Assembly (NCBI GenBank): GCA_030077755.1
Contig: JAQJZZ010000018.1
Location: 1-64,000, forward strand
Length of the DNA: 64,000 bases
Source of the DNA: Filosporella fistucella
Lineage: Eukaryota; Ascomycota; Leotiomycetes; Helotiales
Direction of reading: 5' to 3'
Shown here: piece by piece, positions 24,401 to 34,757 of the stretch
How the letters are laid out: every line of letters begins with the position of its first letter
How positions within the stretch are numbered: the stretch's first letter is position 1
The notes under the pieces: generated by a model
What the model was told of the DNA's origin: nothing
The model's database searches: none
Seen by the model: the letters and a program-made list of their open reading frames with translations, nothing else
Made by a program: the position numbers and the translations under genes

Positions 24401-24791
24401 GGCGCTTTATAGGCACATTGCTGCGCATTTACAAAGTATCGCTCTTAAGCTAGCGCAACTTTCCGATGGCGATCCAGAAAGAAGTGATCAGGTTGGTACG
24501 AGCGCTGAAGAGATATATCGTAGCCAGTCAGGTGGTTCTCGGGATGGTCTCAGTGATGTCACGTTGGAGAACTTTGAGTACGAGACCACACATAACTTTC
24601 AATATGGAGACATACCTAACGAGGAGCGACGAATGGCATCAAGTAACATTGACCTAGATGTGCCAAACGTCGAGACCGACAATTTGAACGATATTTGGGC
24701 TTTCATCCAAGAGCAGAGAGCTGGTGAATTCGACGACCCTGCAAAGGACCGAGTTCTCGAACATATTAGGCTTCTCAGAGGTCAATTTTGA
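21405..24791 (+). CDS. AcuF-type C2H2 zinc-finger protein
   Basis: Four exons (21405-21687, 21748-22546, 22599-24116, 24185-24791) join to 1068 residues. All introns are 52-68 nt with good splice signals, including a TACTAAC branch in the second. The protein belongs to the large fungal set with zinc fingers of the type described as oxidoreductase acuF-like C2H2. It has an N-terminal helical region, then a finger cassette starting CPYC (C343, C346) and continuing HVNQDLQPFVC, a middle finger HTCPFCGF, and a second cassette starting CPFC (C851, C854) and continuing HVNQDLQPYVC. In each cassette the intron interrupts the same place, two nucleotides into the codon after the conserved Trp, so the cassette duplicated with its intron. 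Pro-rich and Glu/Asp-rich linkers separate them. The role is unknown; such proteins often neighbour NLR or HET-type genes. It is transcribed away from the protease. Confidence 0.85.
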
Positions 24792-25310
24792 ACGGTTATG
24801 AGTCAGAAAGGAAACATGAGATAAAAATCATGGCCAAATCAACTTAAGAAAGGAAATCGCATTCTATTAAGCACAGAAGTTCATATTAGATATAACATCG
24901 CAGCTGCTAACGCGTATACTCGATAACGAGGTAAGACGAAAACTTTCTAGTCAGAAAATCAAGGTCAGGTCATTAATAGCCAATAAGCAGATAAAGTAAA
25001 TTAGTGGATGGAAGTTCTACTTCGGGTTTATAAATCGTCTCAAAGCGCGTCACAGTCTTATCTCTTTTCCTACATCTGGGGAAAGTGGATTTGTCTTAGG
25101 ATCTAGCATTAATCCAAACCCTCTACTTTTGCCCTATCGCATATGAACCTTCTAAATGTTGATACAGTATCATATGGTCGCTCTTGTATTGTGGTGCCCA
25201 TACCTTTTTCTCCATATACGTATAATCCTCTACCAACCTTCATATTCACCAAGCATCAGGTCAACGTCGAACATATAACACCTTTATTTCATTTCATCTG
25301 TCTGGAGGAA
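24792..25310. other. Intergenic, no gene seen
   Basis: No supportable frame. Pyrimidine-rich stretches near 25050-25130 could belong to the promoter of the small gene at 25311. Confidence 0.4.
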
Positions 25311-25694
25311 ATGTCTAGCTATACGCAATCAACCCAAGAAACGGAGGATCTACCTTATCAATTTCCAGATCAACCAAAGGACAATGCCGCGACACCAGAC
25401 AAGCTCGAGCAGCGTAAGCTCTATACAGAAGCCGATCTATACCTCCGAACTATCGAACAAAGGAACTTGGCACCTTGCTGGATCTATGTAAACTTTCAAT
25501 CGGACATCGAAATGTCCAAGATGCAGGTAGAGAATTTGTTTGGTAGGACCGAACTCGCAAGAAAGTTTTACGGGGAGCAGCACTGTGTCCTCGTTCAGGA
25601 CTTCGACCGCGGCATTTATACGGAATATGAGAATGGCCAGATTTCACCTCTGAAGCACCTTGCTACACTTGGCAAGCATACCATGAAGAAGTAG
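25311..25694 (+). CDS. Small hypothetical protein (127 aa)
   Basis: This single-exon frame starts at ATG 25311; an upstream in-frame ATG at 25143 would add 56 residues of less plausible sequence. The protein is hydrophilic and mixed in charge, with no signal peptide, membrane segment or recognised motif. It begins Ser/Gln/Thr-rich (MSSYTQSTQETED) and ends in basic residues (HTMKK). A following C-terminal extension in another frame (WYGEGS...) is not supported. It could be a genuine small gene or the remnant of a larger one. Confidence 0.45.
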   Translation: MSSYTQSTQETEDLPYQFPDQPKDNAATPDKLEQRKLYTEADLYLRTIEQRNLAPCWIYVNFQSDIEMSKMQVENLFGRTELARKFYGEQHCVLVQDFDRGIYTEYENGQISPLKHLATLGKHTMKK

Positions 25695-27078
25695 TGGTAT
25701 GGAGAAGGGAGCTCTTTCACACAACAAATCCCGATACTATCGGTGATCAAAGCTTATATGTGCAGTGGACTTGCAGCATGCTCCAATATCGACCTCAAGA
25801 TAGACCATAAATGAAGGATGTCTTAGAAATGATGCGACGCGACACCCGCGTTTCGAGGAAAGCATTTTTTAGAGAGTAGTCAGTAACAATATGTCATGGA
25901 ATTCAACGCTCTGTCAATTCTCCTGAAACAGGCTATAGGTCTTATCAATTACCAAATAGAGAGTGGCAGGCCCATCTTCATATTTGAAGCTTGGAAAAAC
26001 AAGCTCATCTTTCTCCCCCGCTCGAAGCTATATTTCTTACCAGACCCAAACCTTAATTCCTGTCATAAATTTGGACTTACACCAAACAGCATGCTCCAAG
26101 GACATTTGGATAAACATTTGGTACACATCCATAGTCTCCTTTCTTCGTCAGGACCAGGTGGGTATATTTTTCTCTGTGATGTCGATATCCAACTGCTTGA
26201 TAACGAAGAATATAGCCAAAGCCATATTTTGAGCTATTGGGCTGTCTTGTGAGGGATTTCCAGTGCCGCTAGCGATGCCTTCAGGAGACTAAACATCGCC
26301 TACTCGTGCCGCAGCCTCTCTCATGATATACAGAGATGATTGTTGTTTCAAGCATGTTGCTGGTATATCGTCGTGGCACTGATTCGATGCCCTAAACTTG
26401 GGGTCAAGTAGGTCTCTTGTGTAGGTTCAAATGCAATATTGGTCCGCAAGAAAGGACGAACATTGCGGTTTAAGTCAGAGACTGTAGCTGGAACCTATTT
26501 AGTAAGTGCCTTACGATCCATCTTGCCACTTACTGATATGATCACTTCTGCCGAGGGGAGTGGAGGCCACCAGAAAGGGGATTACTGTGTCTTGTCTCGT
26601 TGATTGAAAGTATGGATCGAAAGAACTCTCAAAGTGAAGTTATATAGCTTGTCACACCCGAAATAGAACTCTAGGACTAGCCGATCGTGGTTGTTAATTG
26701 AATTTAGTTGCAACGGTGATTGAAAATCCAAATCCATTCGAAGTTTGCATTGTTCCACTTCCGCTCTACTTCTCCCAACGCATTTATATTCGGAGGGCAT
26801 GTCACTAATCTTGAACGCTTAAATTTATATCTCCAATCCAATATTCAGTAGTGTTATCCTCCACAAGAAGATCGTTTATCTTGCCTCCGAGTCATTCAGG
26901 CCTCCGCGTTATGATCCCTTCGTCCTGACGATAAGTACAATTTTGGGCAGATCAGTGTCATTCTGAATGGTCTCCCTACTTGCTTTTCTCAGTTCATATC
27001 AAATCCGGCTCTAAACCTGAGATATGAGAAAGGAGACACCAAAATTTAGGTGAAAGTCTTCTATTACCATCGACAAAT
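25695..27078. other. Gene-poor interval with unassigned frames
   Basis: Frames at 25896-26252 (+, 118 codons) and 26582-26800 (-, 72 codons) are open but carry no motif I recognise and no splice-linked partner. They may be pieces of decayed genes. Confidence 0.4.
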
Positions 27079-29214
27079 CTATAGAAACAGGAATACCGCA
27101 ATTCCCATAATCCAGCTACCAGCATATGGCACTAGACTGTCACTGATAGCACCGCTAGTAAACGCCAGCATACTCATTCCTGTTTCGTTCCCCTTGGATG
27201 TACTCCCAGTCAAATCTCCCTCCACTGTTACATTAAATGAAGCAGCATCTCCTTTGGAAATTGTAGGATCGCTCCTAGTTCCGTTCGCAAAAGGTTGGAG
27301 AGTTTGCCCTTCTTTCAGCCCTGCATTGATAGCTTTCATCAATGGTAATGTCAAACCATTACATCTTTGTCTCTGGTTCATCCCTGCTACCTCGATCTCT
27401 CCTATACCAGCTCCCATTATCTCCATAGTCGCGTTCGAATTGTCAAAAACGATCCTCTGAGGCGAGTCTATTGTCCAAGCCTGCCAAACAGGAGCCACTG
27501 CTGCTCGGAATGTATTCGGATCCAAGGTCCTTATGAAAGATATCCAATATGACTGCACGATATTGACTGCTTCAACACATCCGCCACTTGCAGCATCTTT
27601 CTTAAAACATTTTGGATCCCCCCATCTGTGTTGTCAGTCCCCCATATTGCATATAACTCACTCGTATGAGGTGTAAATAGACCCTGGTCTGCCAGGCCAC
27701 CAGGCGTAGTATCGAGCACATTATATCGATAATGATAATTTGCAGTAACTCCGACAGAAGCATACATATCTGAAAAGAACGCAGAAACGCACGTAAGTTT
27801 CAATTCTATCATCAACGCTGCGTCTCGTTGCCACTGCACACCTGAGCCTTTCCTCACAGTTACATTCTTTGCCGAGACATCACGACCGAAGAAAGAAATG
27901 TTATTGAGAGAAGTCGGGTATGCTTCAAGTATAGAACTGACTTGTAAATCCGTGATCGATTTGCCAACTTGTTTGCGAAGATGATTTTCAATGTCGGCGT
28001 CAGTGGCTGCGGATTGATTTGAAATGAAATCGGGGGTACCTTCGTTACTCGTTGCTATAGACATCAGCATGGTCCTATACTCAGGAGAGTCTCTCACATC
28101 CGTATATCACTGGTATTTTCTGAAATCTCCCCTGCTCCATCATCTGATAGTGAGGCGCTACCAAGAACTCGCCATCAATGGTTGGTCCCCAGCCATCTTT
28201 TGTGGTTCTATTTTGGAATTCCGCTATAGGTATCGACCTCATGCATTCTATTGCGTCGGTCGAGTTAGAACAACCTGTCGATTTTATGTTGGCCGCAAAT
28301 GCTGTATCTCGCTCGAGGGGATAGGGATCAGAACCCCACCCGGTCGACTCAACCGCAGCGCCAACAAAAAGGTCAGGGAAACCAGTGCCGTTGTTTGCTG
28401 TCAAAATAATATCAATTGCGTTACCTCCAGCAGAGTCACTAGACATGACAATGTGATTGGGATCACCACCAAACTAATATTGTCAAGTGATGCGCGTCCA
28501 AATTTTCATCAAACGTACCTGCTTCGCGTATCGCTTCACGCATCTGGCCGCTGCAATGACTTTCCAATGTTATTCGAATTCTCATATATCTTGTAGGGGT
28601 GACTCACTATCTCTCAGGCCATTATTGCTTACAGCTCCACCCTGCTTTTGCTTTTGCCCATCAACAACACTTCCACCAATAAATCCCAAAATTCCCACAC
28701 GATAATTAATTCTAACGACCATCATATTGCCTCCACTATTTTCAACAAGGCTCGTTCCGTTAAAATTCCCATTGCTATTACTAGAAAATCCTCCTCCTTG
28801 GATAAAAAACATGATAGGCAATTTGCTTTCCGTTGTGGCGTTTAGTGGAGCAAAAATGGCAAGAAAGAGACAATCTTCTGCCATGAATTGACGAGCAGAA
28901 CCGAATTGAAGACCCTCAGGATTGTTGGCTGAAACACAGAGAGCTCCCTCCTTGGTGGCATCTTGGGTGACATTCTCTGTCAATGGATCTTGAGGTGCAG
29001 CAAAACGGCGTAAGCCAGTAGGAGGAGCTGCAAATCTGACAGACAACCATTGATTAACTCCATTTTGAAGAGTGATTCCTTGATACTTTGCATATGAAAG
29101 ATCAACTAGCTACATCAGTGTGTATAGTAGCCGGATAGTGCGATTATAGCTACCGAGAGGGTTAACTGCAAGAGTGCATGGAGCCAAGAAGAGAGATATA
29201 AAGATACCTCTCAT
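27079..29214 (-). pseudogene. Secreted type-B carboxylesterase with one frameshift
   Basis: Five exons can be joined: 29154-29214, 28608-29105, 28519-28550 (only 32 nt), 28098-28473 and 27079-28054. The product starts with a signal peptide (MRGIFISLFLAPCTLA), then has the carboxylesterase order: FAAPPTG, EDCLFL, the oxyanion loop QGGGF, FGGDP, the elbow SDSAG (nucleophile Ser), and PHTSELYAIWG with the candidate His. The elbow begins with Ser rather than the usual Gly. The C terminus is a hydrophobic tail after small residues, like a GPI-anchor signal. Near 27614, at a run of six G, the frame shifts: TDNTDG lies in one frame and DPKCFKKDAASGGC in the next, and no intron of suitable phase fits. 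It is either recently inactivated or carries an assembly indel. Substrate unknown (ester or lipid). Confidence 0.8.
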
Positions 29215-30405
29215 CCTTGCTGTGTATGAAATTTTCAAACGAATGTGTTCGAGGATAAAAGAATGAGGAAAGAAAATGAAGCCACCCGGCCAATGTATTA
29301 GACTGTGACGAAACCACGATATAATGATTAAGATGAGCGAACATGAAGAACAGAATTCCAGTAATGTCGGTATATTTCTCGGAATAACATATATATGGTA
29401 GAATTAACCTCATTTCATTTTGACTTTCCGAGCCACCCGAGTTTGTCTCATCTTTAACCTTCAGACGGATCTGGAGCACTGGCGTGGTCTTGTTCTCCTG
29501 GTTTCAGGGGGTTGAGAACTATAATAAGCGACCCCTATTCCCCCGGTAAGGAATCTTCAAGGGGCGTCATACACCACCAGTCGATTTTATATCGTGGAAC
29601 GCAAAATCCACGGCGGAAGTAAATAAGCGTAACTTCGTGACTGCCGGAATTCTAAGAGTATGTTTTTTGCCATACTGTACTGCCAGATAAGTTTCATAGA
29701 TATATGAAGGCATACGAGTGGAAGTCAAAGATAAGCTCGAAGACAGGGTTGCGGTGGTCTTCTTAACTTCTTCACTACAGACTACTACTGGAGAGCTCAA
29801 GTGCCCCTGGAAGATTCATTTTCATATATTGTATAACTGGCAGTGCCATTTTTCTTAGAGGGGCTTCCAATTGCTGGGTGGATACACAATAGACGTTTAG
29901 CTTATTCGTTGCTTCTTCCAGAAGCCAGATGCACATGAACCGATATGAATGAAAGAAATCTCTTTCTTGAGATGTCGTGATGTCAAAATTCCTGTTTCAA
30001 TAATATAAGAGCCCTTCCCCAGAGACTATTGTCTTCAGTCAGTAGCTTGAGCATATCACGTGTCAAAATGTCTGAATGTACTTGTAGTTTCTCGAGCCAC
30101 GAGTCCATTGCCTTTAAAGTGCCTTTCATACAACAACCATCATTGACTTATTTATTTCAGATCACAACAGCTCCAAGTTCGGAACATAAGATTCGTTTAG
30201 ATTCTGTTAGCAAAGCAACATCTGTGACGTTAATGAAAAGGCGGTCGGCCGTTCGATAGATTGGGCTAGCATGCAGTATATCTTCAATTCTGTAGGATGG
30301 ATCATAACCCGAGGTATAACCAGTTACGATGGTATCTTATCGCTACAGATCTTGAGATTATTTCGCTCGATCGCATCGATACAACCGCAACACATCAACC
30401 TCACG
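29215..30405. other. Intergenic, no gene seen
   Basis: Frames at 29162-29479 (-), 29567-29800 (-) and 30029-30259 (+) lack domains and splice continuity. The interval holds the promoters of the carboxylesterase and of the small plus-strand gene. Confidence 0.4.
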
Positions 30406-30794
30406 ATGGATAGCTTGATTGATCCGGCGTTGCTTGCTCTGGACAATCCAGAGAGAGGTAATAAGACCATTCACACACATTAATCCATTGCTGACCATAC
30501 CAAGCCGAGAACCAGGCTGATCTCGATACCACCGCGGCTTCCAACTCTACCACCAACGGTCTTATTGGCTCTGCTCTCCTGTTGCACACACCAGAACAAG
30601 CTAGTAAGATATCACAATCCTTCTCATTTCATTGCTAACTCTTAAAAGTTGCTTTAGAACGATTGAACTCTCATACTCGTCCTGCTCTGAAACGATACAT
30701 TGACTACAAACCGAGGGAACGAAACTTCTACGACAGCGTTTACAGTTCGCAACATGTCTATGAGGTTCTACCTTACGAGTACACCACGACATGA
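30406..30794 (+). CDS. Small hypothetical protein (98 aa), three exons
   Basis: Exons 30406-30457, 30505-30603 and 30649-30794 join in frame through two introns of 47 and 45 nt. Both introns have GTAA donors and AAG acceptors, with GCTGAC- and GCTAAC-like branch sites. The protein begins MDSLIDPALLALDNPE, has a Thr/Asn/Ser-rich centre, and ends with charged and aromatic residues (RPALKRYIDYKPRERNFYDS). The two clean introns in so short a gene are the main argument that it is real. No domain recognised, and no signal peptide or membrane segment. It overlaps the 3' end region of the dead P450 on the other strand. Confidence 0.65.
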
Positions 30795-30859
30795 AATCAC
30801 TAGCAAGCCACAATATAAATCGCTCGAAAATATCATCGATTATGTCAAACTATCAATCA

Positions 30860-32524
30860 ACGCACTCCGCCTCGCCATTATTCGATCCTCTAAATGCTCC
30901 GCCGTATTCAGCTTCACCATCAACTTAGTTCTGATCATAAATCCGTAAGCTGGCACTCTATCTATCCATCCCACACTCTCCTCATCAATTCCAAATCAAA
31001 TGCATACAATCCTGGCTAGAATCAGACTCATCTCCATGTAGGCAAGTGTCTTTCCGATGCAATTTCTTGGCCCATGCGAAAAGGTTTGAACGGCTTTCAC
31101 ATTATCACTGGACTCTTCAATCCAGCCTTCTGGGATAAAGTCCTCAGGACGATCAAAATTCTTGGCTGAGTGGCCGGCTGAATACCAATCAACGGCGACC
31201 ACATAGCCTCCCGGGACAAAATACCCATTGATTGTTCTTCCTTCTGGAGGTTCGATACGTCGAAGATTCTCTCAAACGGGAGGAAACAGTCAAAGGGCTT
31301 CTTTGATGCATGCCAATTGATTTCCCAGCTTTCCAACATTCTCCATTGTAATTTGTCTTTGGCTCTTGAAACCAGATCGAGTCTCCATGGCAAGCTTCTT
31401 GAAGACTTCCGGGTTTGCGCAAAGGTAATATGTCAATCCAGAAATAGTGCTTGATGTAGTGTCTGCGCCACCAAGAACGAATACGCGGCAGGTCTCTAAC
31501 AGCTCTCCATAGCTCACACCTTCTGGTTTATCAATCCTATCCTGCACTTGAGAGGTACTGATATGTCAGTACAGTTCTGTTCCAAAACCGAAGAAAAACC
31601 TACAAGCCAACACGAGGCTCTGAGTTTGCCAATCGCTTGTCCAATTTTCCGATGGTGATTGTGCCGTGTTTGATATCTGTATCGATCAAATATTTTGGAG
31701 GAAGTACATAATCAGAGCGAAGAGGTATGGGAATCGTTGAGCCATTCCAACAAATGTCAATCCAGTGACTGAATCGTATATCATTTGAACCCAGATCTAC
31801 AAACACAGTGTAATCCAGAGCAAGTGGCATGGCTTACGTGAAGCGTTGAATCTTGTAGGCATTGGAAGCATTCTCCAAGGACTAAGATCCCAATTATATC
31901 AAATTTAGCATAGATATACCATCAACACATATCAACAGGAGTTGCTGCATTTTCCTTGAGCCTCGTTATCGGCTAGTCAATGTATTTCTGATCGGCGGCT
32001 CTTATTCTCTCAGGCTCTTATCCGAGAATGCATATGAGAAGTTTTTCTTGGTAACAGTTAGCATTGCATCCATATTCAGAGAGTCTATACCTAATTCTTG
32101 CGTGTATAACATCACCAGTATCGAAGAGGAGTCTGCCGATGCCAGTTGAAAGCACCAGGAAGTAACAGGAATCTTTCTTCAACTGTACTCGTCCAGTTTT
32201 TGAACCATATCCATATATATCATTCCAAGCGTCAGAGGGGAATGATGTTTCATTTGGTGCCAAACGAACGACAGTGCTATATTTGTTATGCAGCTCCAAG
32301 ATCTTGAGGTGGAGCTTGCCAGTGGCGAGTGTATATGCCATCGGAAATCTGGATAATCCCCAAAGGCGGGTACTAGAGAATTTACATAGTCGATGGAAAT
32401 ATAAGTGACATATAATTCCTGTCACAGTGGATATGGCTGCGGATATCCATGAAATATTCAAGATCGAAGCCAGCGCAACTTCTTCCATGTAAGGGAATCC
32501 CATTCTGGAAATAATCTCAAGCAT
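30860..32524 (-). pseudogene. Cytochrome P450, inactivated
   Basis: Remains of a fungal microsomal P450: an N-terminal membrane anchor (about 32400-32524), WGLSRFPMAYTLATGKLH, VVRLAPNETSF and the HAR motif, then the I-helix GGADTTSS (about 31470), the ExxR region KEAL (about 31300), and the haem-binding FSHGPRNCIGK with its Cys ligand (about 31060). Two in-frame TGA codons at 31290-31292 and 31272-31274 replace what the family has as Arg or a similar residue in EALR-FPPV, and both fit CGA-to-TGA changes. A frameshift after ILARIVC and a missing or scrambled stretch between the HAR motif and about 31830 also break it. Its orientation matches the carboxylesterase, but no other secondary-metabolism gene is nearby. 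Confidence 0.85.
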
Positions 32525-33300
32525 ACCACCGAAGCACTCTGTGTATGCTTGGTTTGGAGTGGATGATACTTATTGATCAGATTGGAAGAATCTGCTACTG
32601 AGAGTGTGAAGAACAGGAATTGCAGAAAATATCTGGAGAGCAAAACAAAGGCGTGCGTTGAGTGGCATCGAGGTTAAAATTTACCACACCGAGCATCTTT
32701 ATTCGCCTCCTTATCTTTATGAGGATAAGTCTCACCAGTGGGATGGAAAATGCTCGGCCACCAATATTCCGAACTCCAAAAGAAGACTAAATGGAGATCT
32801 TCTCCAAATTCTGTCGATGCAATTATTTGGCACTGGACTCGCCTTCTGACTGGAAACTTTCCACCAGACCGTATCAAGGCAAAAAGCTGACACATACAGA
32901 GAAGCGGCAGATATCAGCATTTTTGAAAACTAGAAGAGGAGGTAGACGATCATGTGGTATAATACAAGATCTGTGACAGGTTGGACACAACGAAAACGAA
33001 GCAGGGGACTTGGCCACTTGGTGGACCAACCTGAAAGCCCCCAGAACATCAGTATTTAAGGAGACACATCTTCACTGTTTCCCACTTATTCTATAGCCAG
33101 AATGGCTTTATTTGTCAGCTCTCAAACCATGCGACTGAGTTGTGGCATTTATTCCACGCCTCCCCCTCGCCCCATTGCTGGACACACTTGCTCCGATACT
33201 TCTGCGCCGCACCCGTACAACAATTTACTCATCGCCTAACGTCTCTCGATCACAAATCCTATTCAGCCTTTCATCACACTTGCACTCACTTCGTGCCTTC
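32525..33300. other. Intergenic, no gene seen
   Basis: Short frames on both strands carry no motifs. The sequence marks the change from the accessory, pseudogene-rich part to denser core gene space. Confidence 0.4.
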
Positions 33301-34503
33301 CTAGAGTGACCTCAACAATCGCACAGCCTTCTCCAACATCCCTTTAGCCCCTGGCCTCGAATAATACTTATGCCTATGATGAATCCCCTGCCCATTCTGC
33401 CCCCAGTGCTTTCCTTTCCCAAACTTGTTCAGCAGATCCATGTGATTCTCCAAAGTAACCTGATTCACAATAACCGGATCTTCTATCGGAGCCCTGACAA
33501 CCATGGGCAAGAAGCAATATAAGAAGTCAAGAATATGTTCGTAAAGTTCTTTATCGATGTGACGTCTTCTATCAGCTTCAAGAATCTTGTCGTACATTTT
33601 TCCAAGATTCGTCTCGGAAATGATATCTTGGATGTTCTCGGAGAGATCCTGGACTTGCTTGTCTGTCATTATTCTTCTCGGTGGACGGTCTTCAGAACGA
33701 ATTGATGTGATACGGATGGGGATATCACTGGTGTTTTCGGCTGTGGGTTTGAAGTTTGAAATGCTTTTAACTACACCTCCTCTCTTCTCCTTCGATTCGC
33801 CTTGTCCCGACTCGACCCTTGCTCGAGAAATCTCTCTTGATCCCGTGGGGGTTGATTTTGTTACCGGCTTAGCCTTAGCAATATTGGGAGAGTCGGTGGT
33901 TTTACTCTTATCGAGGGGAGAGCGTGCTCGAGAAATTCTATGTTTATTCTTCGTTTTCTGAGGAGCTGAACCAGTCGTTTTCGATTCTAATGGGATACTT
34001 GGCCCCGGTGGCTGGTACTCATTGTTTGAGTCAGGGGGAGAAGATCCCTCAAACCCAGAAGTTTCAGAAATGGAGCCGTTTTCTCTCCTTCTCTGTATAT
34101 CCTCTCCTGATATAGCAAATTTAACCCTCTTTGGTGACTTCTTCTCTTCTTTGGTTGACGCGTTAATTCTTGGCGGTAGAGGTGGGTTCTCTAGTGCTGT
34201 ATGCTTGAACAGTCCAGATATGGGATGAAGTGAGATCATCTTCGAACATGTATACTTGTCCTCTCCTCCCTTCGGCTCTTGTGCTTCAGGGGCGTTTGGA
34301 CTTGACTCTTCCACACTCGATGTTAGCAAACGAGCTACTGGTTGCTCTTCTTGATCACTGGATATCTGTGGCAAGCGGTCGGATGTACTCGGAGTGGTCC
34401 TATCTGCCTCTACCTCTTGTCCGTCGCGAGAATCATATGCTCTCTTATCAATGAGATTCGGGGAACTTGAGACCATTATCGGACTTGGTGCTAGTGGAGA
34501 CAT
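33301..34503 (-). CDS. Hypothetical protein, disordered with helical C terminus (400 aa)
   Basis: One exon. I prefer the ATG at 34503 (MSPLAPSPIMVSSS) because the upstream codons read as 5' leader. The first 280 or so residues are rich in Ser, Pro, Lys and Glu with many SP/TP sites, hence probably disordered and phosphorylated. It contains a basic SPKRVKFAISGEDIQRRR stretch that could serve as a nuclear localisation or PP1-docking (RVKF) motif. The last 120 residues are more ordered and helical (QDLSENIQDIISETNLGKMY, ELYEHILDFLYCFLPMVV). I do not recognise the family. The RVxF reading is an inference from the motif alone. Confidence 0.75.
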   Translation of the reverse strand: MSPLAPSPIMVSSSPNLIDKRAYDSRDGQEVEADRTTPSTSDRLPQISSDQEEQPVARLLTSSVEESSPNAPEAQEPKGGEDKYTCSKMISLHPISGLFKHTALENPPLPPRINASTKEEKKSPKRVKFAISGEDIQRRRENGSISETSGFEGSSPPDSNNEYQPPGPSIPLESKTTGSAPQKTKNKHRISRARSPLDKSKTTDSPNIAKAKPVTKSTPTGSREISRARVESGQGESKEKRGGVVKSISNFKPTAENTSDIPIRITSIRSEDRPPRRIMTDKQVQDLSENIQDIISETNLGKMYDKILEADRRRHIDKELYEHILDFLYCFLPMVVRAPIEDPVIVNQVTLENHMDLLNKFGKGKHWGQNGQGIHHRHKYYSRPGAKGMLEKAVRLLRSL

Positions 34504-34757
34504 CTTAGTCAAACTTTGTTTAAAGAGAAAAGAAAAGACAAAGTCGGTGGTCACTTAAATAGACACGAGAAGCAGTTACCGTTTGATTCAGAACCTGTAT
34601 TTCATTCATGGCAAGGCATACCATTCAAGTACCTCTAACGCATTGATAACAACGCATTTAGTACCAGTCATGCACTCTAATAGCATCAACTACAACACTG
34701 TGTACCACTTGTGAACTTCCATTGCTAAAGAAAATCGCCCGATTTAAACCCGAAGAT

